A DNA stretch of 64,000 nucleotides, taken from NCBI GenBank assembly GCA_009781175.1, contig WQYQ01000001.1, positions 1 through 64,000 of the forward strand, written 5' to 3'. Under the pieces are notes generated by a model that worked only from the letters and a program-made list of their open reading frames with translations, searched no databases and was not told the origin of the DNA. The stretch's first letter is position 1, and the number at the start of each line of letters is the position of its first letter. Shown here piece after piece: positions 41,557 to 50,495 of the stretch. Both the position numbers and the translations under genes were made by a program. Origin of the DNA: Betaproteobacteria bacterium. GTDB lineage: Bacteria; Pseudomonadota; Gammaproteobacteria; Burkholderiales; Rhodocyclaceae.

Positions 41557-42603
41557 ATGGAAGCCCCCAATGGAACACAAGCGCTCGATCAACGAGCCCA
41601 GATTCTGCTCAAAACCCTCGTCGAGCGTTATATCGCCGAAGGGCAGCCGGTCGGTTCGCGCGTTTTGTCGAAGTCCTCCGGACTGGAAGTGTCTCCGGCG
41701 ACGATCCGCAATGTCATGGCGGATTTGGAGGAACTCGGTTTCATCGCGAGCCCGCACACATCGGCCGGGCGGATTCCAACCGCGCGCGGTTACCGCTTTT
41801 TTGTCGATAGTCTGCTGACCATGCGTCCGATCGAGCAGACCCAGATCGAAGAACTCGAAACTCATTTCCAGCCCGATCAGCCCCAACGTTTAATCAACGC
41901 CGCATCGCAGATTCTTTCGGATCTGACGCATTTTGCCGGCATTGTCGTCGCGCCGCGTTCCGACGCCGCAAGAATCCGCCAAATTGAATTCGTCGGCCTG
42001 TCCGAACGGCGCATCCTTTTGATTTTGGTCAGCACGGCTGGCGATGTACAGAACCGCATCCTCATCACCGAGCGCCCTTACACCGCGGCCGAGCTGACGC
42101 GCGCGACAAATTTTCTCAACGAACATTGCCTGGGCCTGGATTTCGACGAAGTTCGCACGCGCGTCATCGAAGAAATGTCGCAATTGCGCAGCGACATGTC
42201 GGACCTCATGGCCGCCGCCATCGTCGCGGGTCAGGAAGCGCTCGCCGAAAATGCCTCCAATTATGTGATCAGCGGCGAACGCAATCTACTCGAAGTCGAC
42301 GAGCTTTCTTCGAATATGGCGCGCCTGCGCGAATTGTTCCGGCTCTTCGAAAACCGGACCGGCCTGTTGCAACTGCTCGATCTTTCGCGCAATGCGCACG
42401 GCGTGCAGATCTATATCGGCGGCGAATCCGGGATTTCCTCGCTCGACCAATGCAGCGTCATCGCCGCGCCCTATAGCGTCAATGGCCAGGTCGTCGGTTC
42501 CGTTGGCGTCATCGGTCCAACCCGCATGGCGTATGAGCGCGTCATCCCAATCGTCGACATTACCGCGCGCCTGCTTTCAAGCGCATTGACACCCATTGCT
42601 TAG
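41557..42603 (+). CDS. hrcA: Heat-inducible transcription repressor HrcA
   Basis: A 348-residue repressor of class I heat-shock genes that normally binds CIRCE elements with GroEL help. The N-terminal winged helix contains [19 protein letters not shown] and [18 protein letters not shown]; the GAF-like dimerisation domain follows, ending in [14 protein letters not shown] see no CIRCE site in front of it. Its TAG stop codon lies inside the left terminal repeat of the element at 42600-42812, so the last residue or two may have been altered by the insertion. Confidence 0.95.
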   Translation: MEAPNGTQALDQRAQILLKTLVERYIAEGQPVGSRVLSKSSGLEVSPATIRNVMADLEELGFIASPHTSAGRIPTARGYRFFVDSLLTMRPIEQTQIEELETHFQPDQPQRLINAASQILSDLTHFAGIVVAPRSDAARIRQIEFVGLSERRILLILVSTAGDVQNRILITERPYTAAELTRATNFLNEHCLGLDFDEVRTRVIEEMSQLRSDMSDLMAAAIVAGQEALAENASNYVISGERNLLEVDELSSNMARLRELFRLFENRTGLLQLLDLSRNAHGVQIYIGGESGISSLDQCSVIAAPYSVNGQVVGSVGVIGPTRMAYERVIPIVDITARLLSSALTPIA

Positions 42604-42812
42604 AACCTGTTTAGAATCTGTCGCGAGAGGCTGTGACGCCACGAATTTGAGGCGTCTTCGCCGCTCATAAGGTTTGTCTCACTCACGCTCGACTTGTGGT
42701 CAGCAGGGCGAAGAGCAGCGCAGGAACCGCAGTTTATGAGTGATAAATGAGGATTCCGAGCAGCGCATGAGCCCCGATCACAGCCTTGCAGTAAGATTAC
42801 AAACAGGTTCTT
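42600..42812. mobile_element. MITE-like element with ~35-bp imperfect terminal inverted repeats
   Basis: A 213-bp non-coding element between hrcA and hemH. The left end reads TTAGAACCTGTTTAGAATCT; the reverse complement of the right end reads TTAAGAACCTGTTTGTAATCT with one base more. The similarity continues to AGGCTGTGA in both ends, giving about 35 bp of imperfect terminal inverted repeat. It encodes no protein. The hrcA stop is inside the left end, and the hemH ATG is 9 nt past the right end, so the hemH ribosome site is at the element edge. No clear target duplication beyond a possible TTA/TAA is visible. The likely origin is a non-autonomous transposable element. Confidence 0.7.
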
Positions 42813-42821
42813 AAAACCACG

Positions 42822-43886
42822 ATGCCCAAATACCGTCCAGAACCTGCTCGCGCCGAAGGCGCCAACACCCGGGCAGGCGTGTTGCTCGTCAATCTTGGAA
42901 CGCCCGACGCCCCCACCGCATCCGCGCTGCGTTCCTATCTGCGCGAATTTCTTTCCGACCCGCGCATTGTCGAACTGCCGCGCAGCGTATGGTGGCCGAT
43001 TCTGCACGGCGTCATCCTGCGCACCCGTCCAGCCAAATCGGCGCAAAAATACGCGCGGATCTGGGATAAGGAAGGCTCTCCGCTGGCTGTCCACACGCAA
43101 CGTCAAGCGAAGCTGCTCAAAGGCTATCTCGCGCAAGCCGGGCACAACGATCTGCACATCGATTATGCGATGCGCTACGGGCAGCCCTCGCTCGCCGCGC
43201 GGCTCGACTCGATGAAAGCCGCCGGATGTAGTCGCATCCTGCTTGTGCCGCTCTACCCCCAATATGCCGGGAGTACGACCGGCTCGATCGGCGATGCGCT
43301 GGCGGCCTGGATGCGCGAAAGCCGTGCGCTCCCCGAATTGCGCCTGTCGCGCGGGTTCCATGACGATCCGGCCTACATCTCCGCGCTCGCCGCTGGAATC
43401 CGCCGGCATTGGAGCCAAAACGGCCGCGCCGAACGCCTGGTCATGAGCTTTCATGGCGTGCCGCGCAGCGCCATCGAACGCGGCGATCCCTATCATGACG
43501 AGTGCCAGGAAACCGCGCGCCTGCTCGCCGCCGCATTGCGCCTGAAGCCGGAAGAATATCTGGTCAGTTTCCAATCGCGCTTCGGCAAAGCCCAATGGCT
43601 CCAGCCCTACACCCAGGCAAGCCTCGTGAAACTGGCCAAAGCGGGCGTCAAATCCGTCGATGTGATATGCCCAGGATTTACGGCGGATTGTCTGGAAACG
43701 CTGGAGGAAATCTCGATCGAGTGCCGCGCCGATTTCCTCACCGCGGGCGGGCAAACGTTCAACTACATTCCTTGTCTCAACGAAAATCCGGATTGGATTC
43801 GCTGCCTGCAACAAATCGTCGAACGCCAAGCTGCCGACTGGCTGGCTGCCGCACCCGCACAAGCGTCAAAAACCTCCACGTCCTAG
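42822..43886 (+). CDS. hemH: Ferrochelatase
   Basis: A 354-residue enzyme inserting Fe2+ into protoporphyrin IX, the last step of haem synthesis. It opens with AGVLLVNLGTPDAPT; the catalytic His 211 is in VMSFHGVPRS; the substrate loop VPLYPQYAGSTTG and the signature YLVSFQSRFGKAQWLQPYT follow. It is in the conserved hrcA-hemH order, separated by the MITE-like element, and converges on the GGDEF-EAL gene with 22 nt between stops. Confidence 0.96.
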   Translation: MPKYRPEPARAEGANTRAGVLLVNLGTPDAPTASALRSYLREFLSDPRIVELPRSVWWPILHGVILRTRPAKSAQKYARIWDKEGSPLAVHTQRQAKLLKGYLAQAGHNDLHIDYAMRYGQPSLAARLDSMKAAGCSRILLVPLYPQYAGSTTGSIGDALAAWMRESRALPELRLSRGFHDDPAYISALAAGIRRHWSQNGRAERLVMSFHGVPRSAIERGDPYHDECQETARLLAAALRLKPEEYLVSFQSRFGKAQWLQPYTQASLVKLAKAGVKSVDVICPGFTADCLETLEEISIECRADFLTAGGQTFNYIPCLNENPDWIRCLQQIVERQAADWLAAAPAQASKTSTS

Positions 43887-43908
43887 TTCGACTACCCATA
43901 CGCTGAAT

Positions 43909-46575
43909 TTACGCGTTTTCTGTCTGATACAGCTCGTCGGCGACAATATCTGGCTCCGCGGGAGCAAGCCAGCGGGCAAAATCGTCTACAGGAATTGGAC
44001 GACTGAATAGAAAGCCCTGGAATAAATCGCAACCGTGGTTGAGCAGGAAATCGCGCTGGAATTCGGTTTCCACTCCTTCTGCAATAACTTTCTGGCCCAG
44101 ATTGTGAGCCAGGGCAATAATGGCTGCGGCAATCTGTCCTTGCGAATCGCCCGGACTGATATCGCGCACGAAACTGCGGTCGATCTTCAGCACATCGACC
44201 TCGAAACGCTTGAGGTAAGCAAGCGAGGAATAACCCGAGCCAAAATCGTCGATCGACAAATTCACGCCCATTTGACTCAGGGTGGAGAGCATTCCGATAG
44301 TGCGATCGATATCGCGCATCAGCATGGTTTCGGTCAGTTCGAGTTCAAGCAATGCCGCGGGGAGCTTGTTTTCGGCGAGCGTACTGCGCACGATGCCAAC
44401 CACGTCCTGCTGTGCGAACTGACGTGCCGAGAGGTTGACCGCTATGGGTACTGCGCGCAGACCGTTATCGAGCCATTCCCGCAATTGACGACAAGTTTCA
44501 CGCAACACCCATTCGCCGATGGGTACGATGAGCCCGGATTCTTCCGCGACGGGAATGAAACGATCCGGTGACAACAGTCCCAATTGCGGATGCTGCCAGC
44601 GCAATAAGGCTTCCGCGCCCACCAGTTGCCCGCTTTGCGCGTCGACTTTGGGCTGGTAGTGGAGCAGAAATTCTTCTTGTTCAAGTGCGCCACGCAATTG
44701 GTTTTCCAATAACAGTTCGCCGAGTGCCGCAGTATTCATGTCCGCGGAATAGAACTGGAAACAATCACGTCCGTTGTCCTTGGCCCGGTACATGGCGGTG
44801 TCGGCATTGCGCAGCAGCGTGGAGTCGTTGCGTCCGTCATCCGGATACAGCGCAATACCTATGCTTCCGGTTACGGTCAGCGCGTGCGCGCCGAGTTGGA
44901 ACGGCTGCGCGAGCGTGGCCAGAATCTTGCGCGCTATTTGCGCCGCATCCTGGGCATGTGAAAGTTCGGCCAGCAGTATGACGAACTCATCTCCGCCCAA
45001 ACGAGCAAACGTGTCGGTCTTGCGCACGACGCCAAGGCAACGGTCCGTGACCTGTATCAGCAGTGCATCGCCAACCTCATGGCCAAGCGTGTCGTTGATC
45101 GTCTTGAAGCGGTCCAGGTCCAACAGCAGCACCGCCGCGCGTTGATCGATGCGGCGCGGCTGAAGGATGATGCGATTCAAGCGATCCCGCAGCAGCAAGC
45201 GATTGGGCAAGTTCGTCAATGTGTCATGGTGCGCAAGATGGTGTATTCGCGCTTCGGCTTCTTTGCGTTCCGTGATGTCTGAAAAAATGCCGATGTAATG
45301 GCTCGTACCGCCGTCTTCACTGCGGACTGCCGTGATCGACAACCATTCCGGATAAACCTCTCCACTGCTGCGCCGGTTCCAGACTTCACCTTGCCATTGG
45401 CCGCGTTCGGACAGCATCTCCCACATGTCGCGATAGAACTCAGGGCCTTGCTGACCGGATTGCAGCATGGATGGCGTGTGCCCCTCCAGTTGCTCCAATC
45501 GATAGCCGGTGATGCGGTGGAATGCGGGATTGATGGCGATGATGCGCGAGCCCGAATCGGTGATCACCATGCCTTCCGCGGCATTTGTGAATACGGTGGC
45601 ATAAAGATGCAACTGCTCCTGCGTGCGCCGCAGCGTTTCGATGCGTTCTTCCAGATTACGGTTCGCTTTGCTCAGCGCTTGCGAAGCGAGGCCCAGGCGC
45701 ATGAAAGCGAATGCAAGATAGCCCGCTAGTCCCAGTGCGCTTACGAATAACAATACGCGATAAGTATGGGCGCGGTGGTTCGCGCGTTCGTAGCCTTCGG
45801 CGTAAAGCCGGGTCAGATCATCACTGAGTTTTGCGGTTGGCAGTTCGAGAATGCTGCGCGTAAGCGTATCGACGACGGATTTGTTTTCGAGAATGATGTT
45901 CGCATGGGATAGCAGGTTTACGAGCATCCCTTCCACCGGCTGCTTGGAAGCGGTCGTTTGTAGCAGAGAACGCGCCTGCTCACTGAGTTCCGCGCCGAGA
46001 TCGGAATCGCCGTTCAACGCATAAGTCGTGATTTGGCGGGCGAAATTGCTGACCGTGCGGGATAGGGCCTGATCGTTCTTAATGCGTTCAAGAACGATTT
46101 CCGTCGCAGAAGGAAAGTAGGCAACCGAATTGCGCAGGACCGAAATTTTGCGTTTGTAGTGATCGACAGCATCGACTTTTTGTTTTTGCAGACGCTGGAA
46201 TTCGAGCAGGATTTCGCTCAGCCGGGTGCGGTCTGTTTCAGCAAGAAAGGATGGAGGTTTCTCAAGCGCATGCGAGACTTGCTGAATGCTGGCGATCGAA
46301 GCATTGATTGGATCGAAGTCACGCAGCAATCCGAAATGGCTCGCCAGTACCGCCGCATTGAATTTCGCATCGTACTGACTCAGCCGGCCCAGATCTCGTG
46401 AATAAGCTTGGTGTTCGTAAACGGAAACCTTGTCGGCTTCATGGAACAGCCAACCGAGCCCGAACACGACGACCATGCTGAGCAATACGCTGCGGATAGT
46501 ACGCAGACGATCGGCAAAATTCCGTTGCGAGGAAATTTCGGCAATAGGCTGTGATTCGGGAAGCGCGGCATTCAT
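43909..46575 (-). CDS. Membrane PAS-GGDEF-EAL c-di-GMP protein with helical periplasmic sensor
   Basis: An 888-residue protein. Two transmembrane helices (about 28-45 and 273-292) flank a ~225-residue all-helical periplasmic region that resembles the double all-helical ligand-binding (DAHL) domains. A coiled coil (298-322) leads to PAS/PAC (323-437), GGDEF (445-610) with intact GGDEF at 527-531 and the RxxD inhibitory site at 518-521, and EAL (620-880) with E655-A-L and DDFGSGYSSL. Both catalytic motifs look intact, so it may make and hydrolyse c-di-GMP. Its ATG overlaps the stop of the upstream cytochrome c peroxidase gene by 4 nt, so the two are translationally coupled. Confidence 0.92.
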   Translation of the reverse strand: MNAALPESQPIAEISSQRNFADRLRTIRSVLLSMVVVFGLGWLFHEADKVSVYEHQAYSRDLGRLSQYDAKFNAAVLASHFGLLRDFDPINASIASIQQVSHALEKPPSFLAETDRTRLSEILLEFQRLQKQKVDAVDHYKRKISVLRNSVAYFPSATEIVLERIKNDQALSRTVSNFARQITTYALNGDSDLGAELSEQARSLLQTTASKQPVEGMLVNLLSHANIILENKSVVDTLTRSILELPTAKLSDDLTRLYAEGYERANHRAHTYRVLLFVSALGLAGYLAFAFMRLGLASQALSKANRNLEERIETLRRTQEQLHLYATVFTNAAEGMVITDSGSRIIAINPAFHRITGYRLEQLEGHTPSMLQSGQQGPEFYRDMWEMLSERGQWQGEVWNRRSSGEVYPEWLSITAVRSEDGGTSHYIGIFSDITERKEAEARIHHLAHHDTLTNLPNRLLLRDRLNRIILQPRRIDQRAAVLLLDLDRFKTINDTLGHEVGDALLIQVTDRCLGVVRKTDTFARLGGDEFVILLAELSHAQDAAQIARKILATLAQPFQLGAHALTVTGSIGIALYPDDGRNDSTLLRNADTAMYRAKDNGRDCFQFYSADMNTAALGELLLENQLRGALEQEEFLLHYQPKVDAQSGQLVGAEALLRWQHPQLGLLSPDRFIPVAEESGLIVPIGEWVLRETCRQLREWLDNGLRAVPIAVNLSARQFAQQDVVGIVRSTLAENKLPAALLELELTETMLMRDIDRTIGMLSTLSQMGVNLSIDDFGSGYSSLAYLKRFEVDVLKIDRSFVRDISPGDSQGQIAAAIIALAHNLGQKVIAEGVETEFQRDFLLNHGCDLFQGFLFSRPIPVDDFARWLAPAEPDIVADELYQTENA

Positions 46576-47603
46576 TGCAACGGTTTACCGTCCAGATTTC
46601 CGGTCAGCGTTTTAAGAAATGCGACGATCAGCCGGTTGTCTTCTTCCGACAAATCGCGGCCAAGCTGGTAGCGAGCCATGATCGCGACAGCCTCTTCGAG
46701 TCGTTCGGCCGAGCCATCATGAAAATAAGGTGGCGTAATTGCCACGTTGCGCAGGCTCGGCACACGGAATACATAACGGTCATCGGGATTGCCGGTCACG
46801 TTGTAACGGCCGAGATCCGCTTTGGTAAGGTTTCCGCGGTCGGCAAAATAATCGCCCATTACGCCAAAACGCTGGAACATGTTGCCTCCGACATTGACGC
46901 CTTGATGGCAGCTCGCGCAGCCGTATGACTTGAATAGCGCGTAGCCGCGGCGGGCGTTTTCGTCGATGGCGTCATGCTCACCGCGCAGATAGCGGTCGAA
47001 GGGCGAGTCCGGCGTGATCAACGTGCGCTCGTAGCTAGCGATCGCATCCGCGACGGACGCCTCGGAGATACCCTCCGGATAAATCTTTACGAAGTCGGCT
47101 CGATATTCAGGGTCGGCTTGCAGTCTGGCCAATACCTCGGGCCAGGTCAGATTCATTTCCACCGGGTTGGTGATCGGCCCTCCCGCCTGTTCCTCCAGCG
47201 AGGCCGCGCGTCCGTCCCAGAAATGGAAGAAATTGAAAGCCGTGTTAAAGACGGTTGGCGCATTGACCGCGCCACGCTTACCGCCTACGCCTAAGGAAGT
47301 GCGCTGACGATCCGTGCCGCCTAATTGCAAAATGTGGCAACTGGCGCATGAGATGGTGTGGTCGCTCGAAAGAATCGGGTCGTTGAACAAGCGCTCGCCA
47401 AGCTTGGCCTTCGCTGGCGATACCGTTATGCTTCTAGGCAAGGGCGAAATCGGCTCTTGGTTGTGAGTATCCGCAAGCTCGTGCGCAATCGATTCCTGCG
47501 CAGGCTCTGGAGTCGTCGAACCATGCCAATTGAGAAAAACCAACCCTGCTGCGAGCGCTGCAAGGAAACCGGCGGCGGCTAGATGAGGGATGGAACGGTT
47601 CAT
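46572..47603 (-). CDS. Di-haem cytochrome c peroxidase family protein
   Basis: A 343-residue exported protein with an N-terminal hydrophobic segment (LAAAGFLAALAAGLVFL), either a signal peptide or an anchor. Two c-type haem sites are CASCH at 86-90 and 229-233. The region between them (APTVFNTAFNFFHFWDGR and NPVEMNLTWPEVLARL) and the late PSLRNVAITPPYFHDGS match bacterial di-haem peroxidases and MauG-like proteins, which reduce H2O2 with electrons from small cytochromes in the periplasm. The gene is coupled (4-nt overlap) to a c-di-GMP enzyme with a periplasmic sensor, an unusual partner. Peroxidase is the likeliest role; MauG-type oxidation cannot be excluded. Confidence 0.9.
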   Translation of the reverse strand: MNRSIPHLAAAGFLAALAAGLVFLNWHGSTTPEPAQESIAHELADTHNQEPISPLPRSITVSPAKAKLGERLFNDPILSSDHTISCASCHILQLGGTDRQRTSLGVGGKRGAVNAPTVFNTAFNFFHFWDGRAASLEEQAGGPITNPVEMNLTWPEVLARLQADPEYRADFVKIYPEGISEASVADAIASYERTLITPDSPFDRYLRGEHDAIDENARRGYALFKSYGCASCHQGVNVGGNMFQRFGVMGDYFADRGNLTKADLGRYNVTGNPDDRYVFRVPSLRNVAITPPYFHDGSAERLEEAVAIMARYQLGRDLSEEDNRLIVAFLKTLTGNLDGKPLQ

Positions 47604-47691
47604 CGAGGCATTCTCACGGGTTCGTAGTGAACTCGTTTTCTATTGTCCGTTTGACGGCTCTGGCATGCAGCAGCCATCTTGAGATGGGGGT

Positions 47692-47710
47692 AAATGGACT
47701 GATTCTCATT
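47692..47710. promoter_or_regulatory. Weak Fur-box-like site upstream of the cytochrome c peroxidase gene
   Basis: Read on the minus strand, the sequence begins AATGAGAATCAGT, whose first nine bases equal a Fur half-site, while the other half is poor. It lies about 90-110 nt upstream of the peroxidase start, in its likely promoter region. A single good half-site is weak evidence for regulation by the Fur encoded at 38463. Confidence 0.25.
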
Positions 47711-47846
47711 CTACCCATGAGGTTCGCGCCGTATATAAGAGCATTCCGAAAAACGTGCGGATACAGCAACTTATGTCGGCATTACGCACTTGGACCTGAG
47801 TCGACAGTGTGCGAATTTTCACGCTTGCGCCGTTATTTAAAACGGC

Positions 47847-49613
47847 TCAACGACATTCGACCCTGTTGCGCCCTTTGTCCTTGGCCGCATAAAGCGCGCT
47901 GTCCGCAAGATTGATGAAGGTTTCAAACGAGTTTTCGGCTTTTGCGCGCTCGGTCACGCCGAGACTGATCGTCAGTCTGATCTCGTGGCTGCCATAGGTG
48001 AATCTCGTGCTGGCGATCGCTTTGCGTATCCGCTCCGCGAGTCTGACCGCCGATTTCATTTTGGCCTTGGGGGCATAAATGACGAATTCCTCACCGCCAT
48101 AGCGGGCAAAAAGATCATCACCACGCAAAACGGCCTGCACTTTTTCGGCCACGCCGCGCAGAATCGCATCGCCGGCGCTATGCCCATAACTATCGTTGAT
48201 CTGCTTGAAATGATCGATGTCGAACATGATCAGACATTCTGTTTCGTGGCATCCCTCACTCTTGATGAATGCCCTCGATGCGTGTTCCATGAAATAGTGG
48301 CGGTTGAAAATGCCGGTCAGATTGTCGGTGAAAGCCAGCTTTTCCAGTTTGTTGAGCAGATTGACCGTTTCTTTTAGCTCACGCAGATCCCGCGTGTAGC
48401 CGGCGACGACGAATTTGTCTTTGCGTTTGACGCGAACCAGCGTGATTTCGGCGGGAATCGGCTCGCCGTTGAGCTTTTGATGCATCCATTCAAAGCGCAC
48501 GCGGCCGGTTTCAAAAGCCTTGCAAACATATTCCTTCGCCATTTCCTCGGACAAACGTCCAAGCGGCTGGTAGCGCGGCGAAAGTTCAAAAAAGCGGTCG
48601 AGGTATTCCTGTTTGCTCGATAACTCGAATAAGTTGACCGCCTCCTGATTGCAGTCGATGGCACGCAGATTCTCGTCCCAGAAATTGCAGCACAGCGGCG
48701 TGGCATCGAACATGATCTGGATACGCTCGTTCGCCTCTTGCATTTCGGCGAACGAAGCTTTCAGTTCGCGCAAATCATGGATATATCCAGCAACGACATT
48801 TTTTGACCCATATTGCACACGCACCAGCGTAATTTCGGCAGGAATCGGCTCGCCATCAAACTTCTGATGCATCCATTCGAAACGCACGCGTCCAACTTCG
48901 AAAGCCTTTTCGATATATTCGAATGCCATTTCCTTGGACGAGCGCCCGCACGGCTGCAACACCGGGGAAAGATCATCGAATCGCTCGATACATTCCTGCT
49001 TCGAAGCCCCCCCGAACAAATCAACCATTTCCTGGTTGCAATCGATAATCCGATGATTCTCATCCCATAGCTTGCAACACACGGGGATCGCATCGAGCAT
49101 GATCCGAGCGCGTTCGTTAGCCTCACGGAACTCGGTAAACGTTTTTTTCAGTTCTCTCAGATCGCGCGTATAGGCAACAACGGCATGCCCTTGCCCGTTT
49201 CCGCGTTCGATCCGAACCAATGTGATTTCAGATGGCAGCGGCTCACCGTCGAGCTTGCGGTGCATCCATTCAAAACGTGTGCGGCCGGTTTCAAAAGCTT
49301 GCGCTAGATATTTGTTCATCGCCTCTTTCGAGGCGCCGCCACAAGGCTGATATTCCGGCGAAAGCTCGAAAAAAAGTGTCAGGTATTCATCTTTATTCGC
49401 CAAACCGAACAACTCGACCGCAGCCTGATTGCAGTCGATGATGTGACAACTCTCATCCCAAATACCGCAGCACAACGGCGTGGCATCCAGCATGATCCGG
49501 TCGCATTTGTTTGCACCACCGGAGTCCGGCTTCCTCATCAGTCCGCCCTTATCATCCGTCTCTGATTCGGAACTCACGGAACCCTGACCGCCTTCCTTGT
49601 AAATTTGCTGCAT
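47847..49613 (-). CDS. Diguanylate cyclase with three cysteine-containing PAS repeats
   Basis: A 588-residue soluble protein. Residues ~37-415 are three homologous units of about 130 residues, each starting with a variant of DATPLCCxxWDE, then IDCNQ, ELSP, a segment like GRVRFEWMHQK and ending ITLVR...DLRELK. These are PAS folds with an invariant Cys-Cys pair (48-49, 179-180, 308-309) and one further Cys in DCNQ. The C-terminal GGDEF domain (about 420-588) has GGEEF at 506-510 and the RxxD inhibitory site (497-500), so it should make c-di-GMP. It has no EAL domain and no membrane helix. The start could instead be the ATG 25 codons later. The ligand of the repeats is unknown. Confidence 0.9.
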   Translation of the reverse strand: MQQIYKEGGQGSVSSESETDDKGGLMRKPDSGGANKCDRIMLDATPLCCGIWDESCHIIDCNQAAVELFGLANKDEYLTLFFELSPEYQPCGGASKEAMNKYLAQAFETGRTRFEWMHRKLDGEPLPSEITLVRIERGNGQGHAVVAYTRDLRELKKTFTEFREANERARIMLDAIPVCCKLWDENHRIIDCNQEMVDLFGGASKQECIERFDDLSPVLQPCGRSSKEMAFEYIEKAFEVGRVRFEWMHQKFDGEPIPAEITLVRVQYGSKNVVAGYIHDLRELKASFAEMQEANERIQIMFDATPLCCNFWDENLRAIDCNQEAVNLFELSSKQEYLDRFFELSPRYQPLGRLSEEMAKEYVCKAFETGRVRFEWMHQKLNGEPIPAEITLVRVKRKDKFVVAGYTRDLRELKETVNLLNKLEKLAFTDNLTGIFNRHYFMEHASRAFIKSEGCHETECLIMFDIDHFKQINDSYGHSAGDAILRGVAEKVQAVLRGDDLFARYGGEEFVIYAPKAKMKSAVRLAERIRKAIASTRFTYGSHEIRLTISLGVTERAKAENSFETFINLADSALYAAKDKGRNRVECR

Positions 49614-50146
49614 CGCACTTTGTTCCGCTTTTACAAGATTATTTCCGGATGAACCCGCACATCATCTGACACTTGCCCCTACGCATTGACCTGCTGGTTA
49701 GGTTCGACAGGCTACTTCCCGGCACACAGACAAGGCGTTTTTCGAAGAATGACTCGATGCCACCAGCCAAGGCAATCTCCTTGGAGACAGTTCGAAGACT
49801 ACTGTGAAGGTCGTCACAGGATGTTCCAGCAGATCAAGTAACGGCCAAGTTTGAGGAATACTTTATGAATGTCGGCTCGACGCTCGAAGGCGTGGCTTCG
49901 CTGGCGGCAGAAAATGCTTGCCGTTCGTCGTCAATGAGCATTGCTTGACGTGCAAACCCTAGCTTATAGATAGAGCCCTTTTGATTCAGAGGGTAAGCTT
50001 GCGCCACCCAATATTGGGACTACCAGCGCGTATGGGTCGTAGTTTTTCTTAAATTTAAATAAATCGACATATCTAGGTGCAGCGGCAACATAGTTCGTAT
50101 TAGGCTATATATGTATGCGCATCCTCTTTTGAATCGGGGGGAAAAC
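49614..50146. other. ~530-bp region with no recognised gene
   Basis: Neither strand has a convincing coding frame. The part 50041-50110 is AT-rich and probably promoter for the small gene at 50147. A perfect 12-bp palindrome, CCCAATATTGGG, lies at 50007-50018. A short frame at 49864 (AGGAA-spaced ATG, 31 codons) could be a gene remnant, but I cannot match it to any family. Confidence 0.5.
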
Positions 50147-50356
50147 ATGGACTACCCTGCTCTTGATCACAGCACACCGGGCTTCGAGCGTCGATTCGAT
50201 ATGCAGCTTCGTCACGACGGCTATCTGCTCTCGCAGCTTGTTGACCAGGGGAAAATTAGTGTTCGCGACGCAGCCAATGAAATGCGCAAGCTCGGAATGC
50301 CAATTAACGGCGCATTGCGCGAATTAGCGCATATGCACATTCGAACGGTGTCGTAA
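50147..50356 (+). CDS. Small hypothetical protein, 69 residues
   Basis: I do not recognise this protein. It has no signal peptide or membrane helix, is rich in Arg, Leu and His, and looks like two or three helices (FDMQLRHDGYLLSQLVDQG, then SVRDAANEMRKLGM). The ATG at 50147 is preceded by a GGGGGGA ribosome site, better than the ATG 12 codons upstream. An AT-rich promoter-like stretch lies before it. It stands alone between a diguanylate cyclase and tRNA-fMet. Small helical proteins of this kind are often regulators or adaptors, but nothing here proves that. Confidence 0.6.
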   Translation: MDYPALDHSTPGFERRFDMQLRHDGYLLSQLVDQGKISVRDAANEMRKLGMPINGALRELAHMHIRTVS

Positions 50357-50457
50357 TGCAAGCGACTCATTATGAAATGAAGGCTTACACGAAGAGACAA
50401 GGTTAATTTCCTTCAAGAGCCCAGATTCTTGAAAGCAAACTTCCTGAATGTAGAAAT

Positions 50458-50486
50458 ACAAAGCGCCGGATTAACCGGCGCTTTGT
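50458..50486 (-). terminator. Rho-independent terminator after tRNA-fMet
   Basis: Perfect 12-bp inverted repeat, ACAAAGCGCCGG and CCGGCGCTTTGT, with a 5-nt loop, 10 nt beyond the encoded CCA of tRNA-fMet on the minus strand. The following T tract is weak. It could also serve the plus-strand small gene. Confidence 0.7.
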
Positions 50487-50495
50487 ATTGATGAC

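Noticed and set aside
42600-43862. Long minus-strand open frame (420 codons) opposite hemH
   Set aside because: hemH on the plus strand is an unmistakable ferrochelatase; the antisense frame has no family signature and is a by-product of GC-rich codon use, and its end lies in the MITE-like element.
49810-49960. Possible transposase remnant
   Set aside because: A short frame with a ribosome site exists, but neither strand gives a recognisable transposase motif, and there are no inverted ends around it.
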